Below are positions 45,537 through 57,400 of a stretch of DNA of 64,000 nt, piece after piece. Each line of letters begins with the position of its first letter. Position 1 is the first letter of the stretch. The DNA lies in assembly GCA_014526335.1 (NCBI GenBank), contig JACTAT010000024.1, positions 62,001-126,000 of the forward strand. The letters run 5' to 3'. The translations under genes and the position numbers were made by a program. The notes below the pieces were generated by a model. That model had not been told where the DNA came from. It made no database searches and saw nothing but the letters and a program-made list of their open reading frames with translations. Origin of the DNA: Chrysaora quinquecirrha (taxonomy: Eukaryota; Cnidaria; Scyphozoa; Semaeostomeae; Pelagiidae).

Positions 45537-46260
45537 GGTTATGGGCCCAGGACACGTTTACTATTTGATGGAGATGAACGAAAGTATGAGATGTGGGAAA
45601 CGAAATTTAGTGGATATCTTCACACACTCAAACTCAAAACACAGTTGGAAGAAGAGGAACCGGATCCTGATAAAAATGCAGATATTTATACAGAGCTAAT
45701 TCAATTATTAGATGATAGAAGTTAAGCCCTTGTTATGCGTGATGCTAGAGACGATGGAAAGAAGGCCTTGAACATTTTAAGAGAGCATTATATGAGTCAA
45801 GGTAAGCCAAAAATAATTGCATTGTACACAGAGTTGACCACCCTAACTAAGGCAACTGGGGAAAGCATTGCAGATTACATAATTCGCGCTGAGACAGCAG
45901 CAGCAGCTTTGAAGAACTCTTAAGAAACTGTAAGTGATTCACTACTTATTGCTATGATATTGAAGGGCCTACCACAAAGCTTTGATTCATTTAAAACAGT
46001 AACTACCCAGAATGATGTACCGCCAACTTTTCAACAATTCAAGGTTTCTCTACGTGCCTTTGAAGAAAATGAAAATACATCTGTGAGAAATGAAAGTGTT
46101 ATGAAAATTTCTCATCCAGCAGCAGGAAGAAATTCTCAGCAAATTACATGTTATTTGTGTAAGGAAGTAGGACATAAGGCCTATGAGTGCAACCAAAACA
46201 AGAGATGGTGAAATATTTGTAAAACGAAGAGTCATGACACAAAAGTGTGCAGAAAGAAAA
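45516..46260 (+). pseudogene. Copia gag with CCHC knuckle, three in-frame stops
   Basis: The start codon lies inside the 5' LTR, and the frame reads through the primer site (MASNHPTGYGPRTRLLF). It has a typical Copia gag body: WETKFSGYLHTLKL, ALVMRDARDDGKKALNIL, HYMSQGKPKIIALYTEL and ILKGLPQSFDSF. CYLCKEVGHKAYEC is a perfect CCHC knuckle. A second knuckle (NICKTKSHDTKVC) directly follows, but its first Cys codon is TGA at 46,209. Other stops are TAA at 45,723 and TAA at 45,921, all in one frame, so the damage is point mutation and not indel. Confidence 0.9.
45537..45551 (+). promoter_or_regulatory. Primer binding site for half of initiator tRNA-Met
   Basis: GGTTATGGGCCCAGG directly follows the LTR end. 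It is complementary to the anticodon stem-loop side of animal tRNA-iMet (CTGGGCCCATAACC), the internal priming used by Drosophila copia, rather than to the tRNA 3' end. Confidence 0.85.
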
Positions 46261-49200
46261 AGGACAGTGTGAGTAATCTGACAGAAGAAAATGAAAATCT
46301 CTATTTTAAAGTGGGTGTAGACCCAAATCTGAGTCCAACTGACCTTGACATTATTAATTTGTTTGTTGATTGTGGGGCAACCAGACATATTATAAATGAT
46401 ATAGTAAAGTTTACATCATTGGAAGATAAATTTAACCCCAATGAGCATTTCATAGAGTTAGCTGATGGCTCCAGAAATAATAATATGGCATTGAAGAAGG
46501 GAATGGCAGAGATATCCTGCAAGATATGAGTGGAAAAGTTCACAAAGTAGTTCTTGAGAACTGTTTATACATCCCAAGCTATAAGCAAAATATATTTTCT
46601 GTGCAAGCTGCAACAGAGAAAGGGGCGTCAGTAAAGTTTTCAAATATTTCAGCTTTTTTATCTGCACAAGATGGGACTAAATTTGAAATACAGAAGAAGA
46701 ACCGTTTGTATTATTTTAAGAAATGCAAAGTAGTACAAGAGAAGAAAACTATTCATAATCTGGAAGAATGGCACAAAATATTTGGCCATTGCAATACCCA
46801 GGACATACTTAAGTTACCTACTGTTGTAGACGGCATGAGTATTACTGGAGAAAAATCGAAGAAATTCTGTGAGACATGTATATTAGCAAAAATGACTGAA
46901 ACCAGATCACGTCAACCTGATTCAAAAGCAAAATTTCCATTGGAGCTTGTTCACTGTGATCTAGCAGGTCCAGTCAGCCCTGTAAGCATTGACGGTTTCA
47001 AGTATGCTTTAAGTTTTACTGATGACTATGCAGGCCTAATGATTACATATTTTTTGAAGCAAAAGAGCAATACTGCAGAGGCTACAGAAAGGTTTTTATC
47101 AGACTGAGCTCCTTATGGAAAAGTTAAAGGTATCAGAAGTGACAACGGCACAGAATTTACATCAAAGGAATTTCAAGCTATTATGATAAAACATGGAATA
47201 CGTCATGAAAAGTCAGCACCATATTCGCCGCATCAGAACGGTACGGCAGAAAGAAATTGGAGAACAATATTGGAGATGGCTAGATGTATGGTACTGGAAG
47301 GAAAACTTCCGAAGGAGCTATGGACATATGCAGTACTGACTGCCGCTTATATACACAACAGGTGTTACAACCCGAGATTAAATGCAACACCATATGAGAA
47401 ATTTACAGGAAGAAAGCCTAACGTCAAAAATATGAATATTTTCAGAACTGTGTGCTATGCATACGTTCAAGACAAGGCAAGCTTGATGCAAGATCAGAAA
47501 GGGGATCTTTGTAGGTTATGACAAGTATAGTCCGGCCTATTTTGTTTACTTCAAAGAAAACAACAATATTAAGAGAGTCAGATGTGTAACATTTACAAAC
47601 AAATTTGAGGATGAAGATGCTACTCCCAGAGAAATTAATCTTGATGATGATGATGATTATCATGTTGCAGTTAAACCGGTTACACAGATACAGGTTGATC
47701 AGAATATAGACGAACAAAGTGATAGTGATAGTGATGACAGTGTTATTCTTGATGATAATGAAGAGGGACAAGATAACAATGCTAGATACCCCTTGAGACA
47801 AAGAAAGAAACCTGAACATCTGAATGATTATATTACTGAACAAGAACTTTTTGATGTCATAAATTTAAACTCGGATGTTATTAACAATGTTTCTGATACA
47901 CCTGATAATTATGAAGATGCCATGAATTCTCCTGATTCTAAGAAGTGGAAAAATGCTATGAATGAAGAGTTTAACTCTCTAAAAGAAAATAACACTTTTA
48001 CGCTGACCCCATTACCAAAGGACAAAAATGCAGTAGGGGGTCGCTGTGTGTATACTATCAAAGAGGACATTGACGGCAACATAATTAATAAAGCAAGGTA
48101 TGTTGCAAAAGGGTACAGTCAAACTAAAGGTATTGATTACCATGAAACATATGCTCCAACAACCAAAATGACGTCAGTAAGAACATTGATGCAACTTGCT
48201 GTACAAAATAATTACATACTACATCAAATGGATGTGAAGACAGCATATTTAAATGCTCCAACAGACTGCGATATATATATTGAGCAGCCCAAAGGCTATG
48301 AAGTTACTAGTGAAAACAATGAAAAACTCGTTTGCAAAGTAAACAGATCATTATATGGCCTTAAGCAAAGCGGAGAAATTGGAATTGCTTACTTAGCAAA
48401 AAGCTTGTAAAGAGTGGATTCAAGCAAAGCCTAACCGACCCATGCATATTCAGCAAACATGATGGTAGAGATATAGTTATCTTATTAATATGGGTTGATG
48501 ATATGATCCTAGCTTCTAGCAGTGCATCCATGCATGAAGATGTAAAGAGAACACTATCAAGAAAGTTTAAAATGAAAGATTTAGGAGTAATTTCTCAATT
48601 TCTTTGAATAGATTTCAAAGTACAACCAGGCAAAATTGAGATGAGTCAGAAATCATATCTGCAAAAGATATTCCAAAGATTCAATAAGTCAGAATGCAAA
48701 GCTAAAACACGCCTAGTGAGCAGAAATTGAATTTTTCTGACAATTCACTCTCATTTGATTCCAGGAAATACCGCGAGGCTATTGGAAGCTTGATATACGC
48801 GATGACTTCAACGAGACCAGACATCTCGTGGATTACTTCGAAACTGGCACAGTACTCTCAGAGTCCAACAGAAGATCACTTGACAGCCGTTAAACATGTT
48901 CTGAGATACTTGAAGGGGACTCTTTATAAAACCCTAATATTTACAAAATCAGAAGCGGATTTGAATCTTATTGGATTTAGTGATGCAAACAGGGCTGGAT
49001 CGATAGAAGACAGAAAGAGAACATCGGGATATTGTTTCTTCCTGAACAGAAACGGAGGAGCAATCTCGTGGAAAAGTAGAAAGCAGCCAACTGTGGCACT
49101 CTCTAGTTGTGAAGCTGAATATATCGCTATTTCATCTGCTACACAGGAAGCAAAGTTTTTAAAGCAGTTGATAAATGAAGTTAAAAACATGGACACCATA

Positions 49201-49461
49201 CAGAATATAAAGTTATATGGTGATAACCAGGGATCTATTGCTCTAACAAAAGATCATATTCGAAAGGAAAAATCAAAGCATATGGACATTAGATATCATT
49301 TTGTCAAGTCAGAAGTGGAGAATGGTACGTTAACTTTGGAATACACGCCTTCTGAGAAGAACATTTCAGATATTCTTACGAAGCCGATGACGAAAAACAA
49401 ACTGATGAACTGTATTGGGACATTCGTAAGTTTTTGGACGATTTATGGACTTGTTATTTAA
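46261..49461 (+). pseudogene. Copia pol (protease, integrase, RT, RNase H), frameshifted
   Basis: Protease: LFVDCGATRHI near 46,365, with Cys in place of the usual Ser/Thr. Integrase: HKIFGHCN and CETCILAK zinc site, HCDLAGP (first Asp), RSDNGTEF (second Asp), SPHQNGTAERN (Glu), with a TGA at 47,105 between the first two. RT: MDVKTAYLNA, EQPKGYE, then the catalytic WVDDMI at 48,491. RNase H: GFSDANRAG, VALSSCEAEYIA, LYGDNQGSIAL and HMDIRYHF (48,727-49,461). Frame changes occur near 46,520, 47,510 and twice between 48,390 and 48,720. All catalytic residues I can locate are retained, so decay is recent. Confidence 0.9.
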
Positions 49462-49534
49462 TCTAGAGACATTTAGAAGGTATGTTAACCGTTATTCTTT
49501 TGTTATAGGCAGTAGTCATATGTTTAAGTAGGGG

Positions 49535-49726
49535 TATAAGCGGATAACCATCTTCCCTCTGCCTCGTTCCCATTAGGAGGTGCACATGTGCACAGGTCAT
49601 TCTTCTTTGGCAGTTCGTTATCTTAGACGTTTTCCCTCATGAAGTGAGGATGTAGTTTACTTTAGCTCTACTAGAAGTGAACCCAACTGATTAATCCTCC
49701 ACCAAATGGCTTCCAATCATCCAACA
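49535..49726 (+). repeat. Copia 3' LTR
   Basis: 192 bp, about 97 percent identical to the 5' LTR by eye. Its second base is A where the 5' LTR has G (TATAAG against TGTAAG). Confidence 0.95.
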
Positions 49727-49731
49727 AAATC

Positions 49732-50100
49732 GCCCCGGAAATGACACTTAAAATCAAGTTGCTGCCATTCGCTTCAATATGAAAAACCCAGGTCTCATCA
49801 TAATAAATCTGTAAGTGAGTTGGCATTCAACCAGGGAGGGCCTGCATTCAACTCTGTGGGACTGAAGTGTGACAGTTGCTTTTCTCATTAAGAAAAATAT
49901 AAAAAGTTTCTTATCTTTTTTGGTTCACATAAAATCTCATACCAAAGTTTTTTAAGTTTTGAAAATCGGGCCCTACAGTTTCTTATGAATTTATGTTTAA
50001 GTTTTGAAAATCTGGCCCTACAATTTGTTATGAATTTATGTTTCTTATGTTTCTTATAAACAGTTTTACATGTTCTTTTTTTAAAAAAAGAGTGTATTAA
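49732..50100. other. Intron-like sequence with a 45-bp tandem duplication
   Basis: AAGTTTTGAAAATC..GGCCCTAC at 49,954 is repeated at 49,999. The 15-mer ATGACACTTAAAATC at 49,745 also occurs immediately left of the Copia element (45,331), so a small pre-existing duplication surrounds the insertion site. No gene is recognised. Confidence 0.55.
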
Positions 50101-50110
50101 TTTCACCCAC

Positions 50111-50247
50111 CCAGATATCATCAGAACAGCATTGATCAGCATGTTCAGCAATATCATTTCTGGGAACCTTTCCAAAGCATGTTGGACATTCAACCAACTT
50201 ATCATTATCAGATTGCTCTGCTTCCTTGTTTGCTTCGATGTTATGAT
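50111..50247 (-). pseudogene. UBZ/Rad18-type zinc-finger exon of the HECT-like gene
   Basis: It reads NDKLVECPTCFGKVPRNDIAEH, then ADQCCSDDIW, ending at the donor TCTGG|GTGGGTG. C-x2-C...H-x3-C with an I-x-E-H core is the ubiquitin-binding UBZ4 pattern. The upstream part (50,250-50,330) is open in a different frame, so a shift or an exon border lies near 50,250 (CTTCAG). Confidence 0.6.
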
Positions 50248-50334
50248 CTGAAGATCAGCATCATCTCTGTTACTTTGTTGGGATTCCAAATTGGGATCTT
50301 TTTGTACAGCAAAGTTGAAAGGAGCAAATTAATA

Positions 50335-50640
50335 TTTTGCGCAGCAACTTGTAGTTAGTATGCAACAATATCATTTAGTATGCAGCAACTTTACTTAGTA
50401 TGCAACAAACATTTTAGTTTGCTTGCAGCAAGAATATATATTGTACTGGCTCTTACGGGCCAGTTAAGAATCTAGTTAGTATTCAGTTTGTTAGTTAGTT
50501 AGTTAGTTAGTCAGAAAGTAATTAGAAAATTAGTTTATTTGCTATTTCGTTAGTTAGTTAGTTAGGAAGCTAGTTAATTGTTTAGTTGCCTAACATGGCA
50601 TGCATGTTAGTTAGATAGTTACTTATTGAGATACAATCCT
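50335..50640. repeat. Short tandem repeats: 25-bp TTAGTATGCAACAA units and (TTAG)n
   Basis: Three to four TTAGTATGCAACAA-type units lie at 50,350-50,430. Interrupted GTTAGTTAG runs follow at 50,475-50,525 and 50,548-50,610. This is microsatellite, not the TTAGGG telomere repeat. Confidence 0.8.
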
Positions 50641-50723
50641 CGTCAAAAATATTGGGGACAGTATGTTATAAGTATGTTATACCTTAAAAACCCCGTCCCA
50701 TTACAACATATTTGGGTAATAAG

Positions 50724-50801
50724 ACCCCCCTCCCCCCCCCCGACTCAATGTTGGGACCACTGTCAACATCAATTTCACCAACATTGAGTCGGGGGAGGGG
50801 G
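50724..50801. other. C/G-rich hairpin just left of the transposase array
   Basis: CCCCCCTCCCCCCCCCC followed by GACTCAATGTTGG pairs with CCAACATTGAGTC followed by GGGGGAGGGGG, around a loop of about 22 nt. The G/C runs could also form four-stranded structures. It sits 60 bp before the truncated left end of the 4.86-kb array. Confidence 0.8.
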
Positions 50802-50857
50802 TATGCCTCTTTAGAGCGAGAATTTTACAAAAGTTCGAAGTGTCCCAGCCTTTTTTA

Positions 50858-53647
50858 AAAACTCTCTTTTCATTAACACTCCAATTAATGACACGGAAAA
50901 CGAAAACAGTTTGTACAGTGGTGACACTGTTCGTGCCATTAGTCGCTCGAATGCAACGTTGGGAGATTTTCGTGGTAGTTTGAAAAATGAAATAGTTCAT
51001 GCAGAGTTACCCGACCAGTGGCACGAACATTTTAATCCACTGAATACAAGTTCTGGTAAAGGTGATTCAGAGAAAGCACCGTCTTCGGCCATGAAAAACA
51101 ACAAGCTTTCACAGGATGCTGCAAACATTCTTTGCAGTATTTTATCAAAATACAGCAAGTTTTGCGTGTGGACTTTACATTACCACCATACCCGTCTACC
51201 TGGATCAAGAAAAATGAACTACGCCTATTTCAAAGGAAAAGCCAACTGCAAAGTACGGGGCTGTCCTCATAATGTAAAATTTTCGATAGAACGTCCTAAT
51301 TCAACGCACATTCGTTTGCATTTTTCGGGAAGCATCTTTCACAAGAAAGGGTATTTGGAGGCCAGAAATATTCGAGGTAGTAATCGCAAGAATCTGAAAG
51401 ATTCTTTACGGCCAACAGATCTGCGCTTCCTTCTGAAAAATACAGAGCAGATCTGTTGAGGGTAGATCCGGATTCGTTTGCTTCAGGAAATTTGACTGGG
51501 GTGGGTAAAAGTGATGTTGCATATCAGCAGATTGCAGCGAAAACAAGGAAAAAGGCTGACTCTGTGGATATTTTTTACAGGGACGTGTTGTCTTTACAGA
51601 ACGAGTTAAGGGGAAAAGACGAATAAGAGGCATTGAAACTCGGACACACATTTAGGAATGATTTTGGTTACATTCAGAGGCGTACATTGACAAATAACGA
51701 ACTAGGTATACCTTTAATGGACCAGTCGATGACAACGCTTTACCATGAACATGTAAAGAACGATATCTTGTACATAGATGCCACAGGCTCTTTGGTAAGG
51801 CAAATGAAGAATTATAAGAGATTACTCTATTATGCTGCAGTCATTAGGCATCCTTATAACTGCGGCCTGCCAATGCCAATAGCAGAATACATCACTAGCA
51901 ACCACAATTGCTTCTCCATTCGCAGTTTCTTGACTATGATTCACAAAAAGGAATGCCACAAGTATAGCTCAAAAGGCCTTACGAATCCCAAGTTGATATT
52001 AATTGATTTCAGTATGGCACTTATTTTAGCATGCTTGGATGAATTTTGTGGGGAAAGTATTTCGAAATATCTGAGCAGAACATCTAGGGTTATTTCTGGA
52101 ACTGCCTCTTCTCAAGATTTAAACAAACCATTTCTGCATATTTGCTCCTTTCACTTAATTAAAATATGTCGAATGATCGCCAAACGCCTTTACAACAGAG
52201 GCCAAGATGAGAAAAGCCAAATTCATTTTGCAATGTGTCTTCTAGGTCGACTTATCAACTGCACTAGTAGAAGAGATGCCTACAAAATAGTCAGAAGGGC
52301 AGTCATGGTTTTGAAATCTAAATTTGCAAAAAAACAAATGAGAGAAGCTCTTGCTTTCTTACAAAAGAGCATCATCACTTTCCAGGAACAGGTTGATGAC
52401 TTTGTTGACGTAAAAACAGATGACCCCTCCACCACCTCTGATGAAGTTTACCCTGGAGAGAGCAATCTCTATAGCATAGATGGCATGTCTGAGGTGAGCA
52501 ATAATGGTACCGACCCAAGCAAATCTAACCCCTTTGACTATTGGACTTTGTGTCTTAATACCGTGAAGCTTGATAACACTGAAGATAGCAATCTTGAACT
52601 CAACCGCTACTACATGCCAGATTTCTGTACGTGGCTTGCAGAAAAATTGCCATATATTACCCTTTGGAGTGTTTAGTGTCTAGGAGACCTACACCGCCAT
52701 AACTATAAACATGAATGCAAATTACCCAGAATAAACAAGAACACAATTTATAACAACAACACCACGAATGCGATAGCAGAAACATTCTTTACTCTGAAGA
52801 AGCGACCGCACTAATTTGAAACTCTTTGTGATTTCATAAGGAAGTGCTGGAATGACAATAGGGATTTGGGCAGACAATTTGTTCTGGGTTTGAGGGAGGG
52901 GATAAGAAAGGTCCGAAACATTGACACAGATAGCAAGCGATCAACAAAAGCATTGATGAAACTTGTTAAAAATATTGACAACACTAAGGGGGAAGATAAT
53001 GAACTAGAACAGGATACAACTAATCCTCACAGGGTAGAGGAAGGATGGAATAAAGGGAACAGTGAAATTAAAGATACCAATAATTCCACTAAAGGGTGAT
53101 TGTTTCAAAAACCCCCGATAAGGAAACTTAATTTCAGTGCCACCACGTCAGAAAAAAATAAGAATATGGCTGCAAAAAAAAAACAGCCAAGAAATGTAGC
53201 AGAAAACGCAAAATAGGCCAATCAGAACTCAGTAGTCGTAAAATGGACAAAGGAGAAGGAAATTTTACTTCATCCAATGACAACGAAGACCCCTTTATGA
53301 CTGATGACGCGATAGATGATTTCTCAATCGGATATCAAAAATTCAAAAGTGAAATTTACGACCAAGTACGCTGCATGCACAGCTCTATGGTCGAGGTTAC
53401 ACGAACTCTCGAAAAACCGTGGTCTAAATTATCTTTGAAACAAAAACAGCACTACAGAAGTCTGGCACTGGCTACAGCTCAAAGATGTAGCAAGTGTGGC
53501 GAAGGAGACATAGATGGTATTCAAGACTTTATAAACTGGATAATGTGTAGCGAATGCGAGGGTTGGTACCACATCGCTTTCCTCCATCTTATAGAATGTT
53601 TCTGCACTGTTGGACTTCAAATTTTCCGGGTGACGATTCAGGATTAA
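50858..53647 (+). pseudogene. PHD-finger DDE transposase, array copy 1 (5'-truncated)
   Basis: It starts within the N-terminal half and is open from the SGDTVRAISRS segment. The frame breaks near 51,400 (lost T) and at a TAA at 51,624, then the catalytic core runs in one frame (51,633-52,676). The last segments (52,866-53,099 and 53,243-53,647) carry a basic linker and the PHD region. In the finger, WYHIAFLHL has Phe where copy 3 has Cys, so a zinc ligand is lost. Both catalytic Asp motifs and CSFH are present. The TTTAG at 52,674 ends the frame earlier than in copy 3. Confidence 0.85.
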
Positions 53648-54469
53648 GGAAACACGGCGCATAGGAATTTATGCACAGCTTATAAATTTTAAGCTTACAA
53701 GTTGGGAGTGAAAATAGTAATGCAGGTAATGTATAAGGTCGTTGCTGCTGTTTATGACGACTATGACGTTACTATCGAGACTTGTAGCAGACAACACCTT
53801 AATGTTTCTTTATCGCCAGAAGACTGTGCTCAAGTGGACCGATTTTGAACATAGTTAGGATGTGAGTCTTCTTACAGCAGCACATTGCTGTGGCTGTCTG
53901 ACTAGATTTATGAGCGGAAACTGAGACCATGCAATTATTCTAACTCAATCAAATTGTAACCTCGATTTCTAGATTGCATTGATTTGACAAACCAAAAGAG
54001 TCAAGCAAATGTGAAATCAAGAGAGAAGTTGAGGTTGCAGAGTAGCAGTAGAGAAGATACAGCTGATAGCCCTGTGAAGAAGATGTCAGTCAGTCATTGC
54101 ACTGGGTATCCCAATTTCTCAGTGTGTCAGCAGGTTACATCCATGCAACATGGATATAGCCGGTCGCATACTAGTTATCACCAAACTCGCCTAGGAACTT
54201 ATGGTTGCGCTCACCAGGTCTCCTGCCTATCCTCGCACACTTTGTCCACAGGACTAGTCTGCCATGCCAGAAAAAATTCTACGAAATTCAGGATTGAGTT
54301 GAATAGAGAGCGAAGGGATTTCGCAGGTCCAATATCACATCGCTACATGAAATCTTTAGCTCGTGTCTATCAAATTTAATCGTGGGATATCCAAGCCAAG
54401 GTAAGCCTGTGCTGACCGAAAAGTTGCCCGTCAGACTATGCAGTTTTCTCTGCAAGAGCAGACCAGTCG
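53648..54469. other. Array linker between copies 1 and 2
   Basis: Mostly non-coding by stop density. One stretch (53,984-54,379) is open for 131 codons after a TTTCTAG acceptor-like site and reads LTNQKSQANVKSREKLRLQSSS; it could be an exon. A second (about 54,376-54,477) reads NLIVGYPSQGKPVLTEKLPV. The same stretches recur at 58,844 and 63,619. No inverted terminal repeats were found. Confidence 0.5.
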
Positions 54470-57400
54470 ATGAATGAAAAAGAAAATGTTGAATCGACCA
54501 AAAATTCCAACAAAAAGCGGAACGACAGTGCCGCAGTCACAAATCCTTCTTCATGACAGTTTGGCTCCGACTTCCGCGGTCTTCAACTGAAACTTTCTAC
54601 CACACCGTTTAAAGACGTCTTTTTTTCGGCTGAACTGAATATAGTTCGCCCCTGTTAGCATCCTGGTCTCAAATGGACAATGTGTGTTAGAAAGGCAAGA
54701 GATTCAGCATTTATAACGCCCAAAGCCAGTGTAGGGAAAGCCTGTCCAATGCTGCGCCAAAAAAAACAACAAAGAAAATTATTCTGATTGTCCTTCAAAA
54801 GCTAATAGCAACAGACAGACAACTTATGTAGGCAACCGTCAATTTTTTATTTCTTTACCGACCGTCAGACCATTCCTTCCATGCGTGGGGGCGCTAGCCC
54901 AAAGACAGGCTCTGAGTTTCACACAAACGGAAATGTGAAGAAACTGGCAGCCATACTTTCGGAGATGGGGTATACGGAAGGCAGCTTTTTAACTTTGAGT
55001 AAGGAGAATTACAGAGAGATAAGCTGTCGTTTTTTTAATAGCAAATGGGCGGGAGACGAAAAACACATCCAGAAGATAAAGGCTTTGTATCGTTTCAATA
55101 AAGACTCTATTTTATTGAAACTAGCAAATCTTGCCAAGACCACATCTGAAATAGATGATGGCAAGTGTTTTGGTGATGACATAATTACAGTGAACACGAA
55201 ATCATTTAATGCAGCGACGAAAATGAATGCCAATGACCTTGCTTACGACTGTGAAGACAACACTTCAAGTGATCTACCATAGTGACGGTGAAAATTCTGA
55301 AAGCAAACGAACCAGGACACCCACAAATGAGGAAGTAAAGATAATGCAATCTGAACGTGATGTTGCGCCACACAATATCATCTCATCTTCATCAAGTAGA
55401 GTGCCTCTACTAAAACCTCCCGAAAACGAGAGCGTGCGCTTGCAACGCAAAAGAAATGTCTCCCCAACTTTTGACCAGTCTTACCTTCCGTATGATGAAG
55501 AAATAAATGATAGCAGGTACGCACCATTCTCAAAGAGTGACTACCTTCAATTGACTAAAGAATCAGCCTTTCTTGGGAGGATTCTTGGCGAAGCCGTGCA
55601 TGTTATCTCTCAAAGACAAGGAATGTACAGTATTGAAAATGACCCCCCAGCCAACAGAAGTAAGCGTGAAACTTCTGACGATGAAACTGTGTCTTCTATT
55701 TCATCCCAATCCCCCAACAAAACTCTCTTTTCATTAACACTCCAATTAATGACACCGAAAACGAAAACAGTTTGTACAGTGGTGACACTGTTCGTGCCAT
55801 TAGTCGCTCGAATGCAACGTTGGGAGATTTTCGTGGTAGTTTGAAAAATGAAATAGTTCATGCAGAGTTACCCGACCAGTGGCACGAACATTTTAATCCA
55901 CTGAATACAAGTTCTGGTAAAGGTGATTCAGAGAAAGCACCGTCTTCGCCATGAAAACAACAAGCTTTCACAGGATGCTGCAAACATTCTTTGCAGTATT
56001 TTATCAAAATACAGCAAGTTTTGCGTGTGGACTTTACATTACCACCATACCCGTCTACCTGGATCAAGAAAAATGAACTACGCCTATTTCAAAGGAAAAG
56101 CCAACTGCAAAGTACGGGGCTGTCCTCATAATGTAGAATTTTCGATAGAACGTCCTAATTCAAGGCACATTCGTTTGCATTTTTCGGGAAGCATCTTTGA
56201 CAAGAAAGGGTATTTGGAGGCCAGAAATATTCGAGGTAGTAATCGCAAGAATCTGAAAGATTCTTTACGGCCAACAGATCTGCGCTTCCTTCTGAAAAAT
56301 ACAGAGCAGATCTGTTGAGGGTAGATCCGGATTCGTTTGCTTCAGGAAATTTGACTGGGGTGGGTAAAAGTGATGTTGCATATCAGCAGATTGCAGCGAA
56401 AACAAGGAAAAAGGCTGACTCTGTGGATAGTTTTTACAGGGACGTGTTGTCTTTACAGAACGAGTTAAGGGGAAAAGACGAATAAGAGGCATTGAAACTC
56501 GGACACACATTTAGGAATGATTTTGGTTACATTCAGAGGCGTACATTGACAAATAACGAACTAGGTATACCTTTAATGGACCAGTCGATGACAACGCTTT
56601 ACCATGAACATGTAAAGAACGATATCTTGTACATAGATGCCACAGGCTCTTTGGTAAGGCAAATGAAGAATTATAAGAGATTACTCTATTATGCTGCAGT
56701 CATTAGGCATCCTTATAACTGCGGCCCGCCAATGCCAATAGCATAATACATCACTAGCAACCACAATTGCTTCTCCATTCGCAGTTTCTTGACTATGATT
56801 CACAAAAAGGAATGCCACAAGTATGGCTTAAAAGGCCTTACGAATCCCAAGTTGATATTAATTGATTTCAGTATGGCACTTATTTTAGCATGCTTGGATG
56901 AATTTTGTGGGGAAAGTATTTCGAAATATCTGAGCAGAACATCTAGGGTTATTTCTGGAACTGCCTCTTCTCAAGATTTAAACAAACCATTTCTGCATAT
57001 TTGCTCCTTTCACTTCATTAAAATGTGTCGAATGATCGCCAAACGCCTTTACAACAGAGGCCAAGATGAGAAAAGCCAAATTCATTTTGCAATGTGTCTT
57101 CTAGGTCGACTTATCAACTGCACTAGTAGAAGAGATGCCTACAAAATAGTCAGAAGGGCAGTCATGGTTTTGAAATCTAAATTTGCAACAAAACAAATGA
57201 GAGAAGCTCTTGCTTTCTTACAAAAGAGCACCATCACTTTCCAGGAACAGGTTGATGACTTTGTTGACGTAAAAACAGATGACCCCTCCACCACCTCTGA
57301 TGAAGTTTACCCTGGAGAGAGCAATCTCTATAGCATAGATGGCATGTCTGAGGTGAGCAATAATGGTACCGACCCAAGCAAATCTAACCCCTTTGACTAT

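Larger units (their letters stand above)
45345..49726 (+). mobile_element. Ty1/copia-type LTR retrotransposon, 4,382 bp
   Basis: Two 192-bp LTRs (45,345-45,536 and 49,535-49,726) start TGTAAGCGG and TATAAGCGG, and both end CCAACA. AAATC flanks both sides as a 5-bp target duplication (45,340-45,344 and 49,727-49,731). The LTRs differ at about six positions, roughly 3 percent. The order gag, protease, integrase, RT, RNase H marks Copia. A polypurine tract (AAGTAGGGG) precedes the 3' LTR. Stops and frameshifts disable it. It lies in the intron between the UBZ and HECT exons of the ligase-like gene. Confidence 0.95.
39297..50260 (-). pseudogene. UBZ-HECT ubiquitin-ligase-like gene, invaded by several elements
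   Basis: Five exon-like islands lie in order on the minus strand. They are a Rad18/UBZ-type zinc finger (50247-50111), the start of a HECT domain (about 42651-42468), a mid-HECT segment (about 42290-42128), a short exon (40429-40364) and a late HECT segment (39483-39297). Four of the junctions have canonical GT or AG borders. Their order and content match G2E3-like UBZ-HECT proteins that are expanded in cnidarians and fish. The HECT C-lobe with the catalytic Cys was not found. Frameshifts sit in the mid-HECT exon (after AAEQMG) and at the start of the last exon. The intervening introns hold a Copia element, a pogo-like gene and a retroelement tail. It may be a pseudogene, or a real gene with sequencing indels. 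Confidence 0.6.

Noticed and set aside
50475..50610. Telomeric repeat
   Set aside because: The unit is TTAG with irregular interruptions, not TTAGGG, and a similar run occurs at 31,680.
50701..51000. Minus-strand ORF spanning the hairpin and array edge (also 55,610 and 60,468)
   Set aside because: It is the antisense of the conserved transposase coding segment; the sense frame carries the recognisable motifs.
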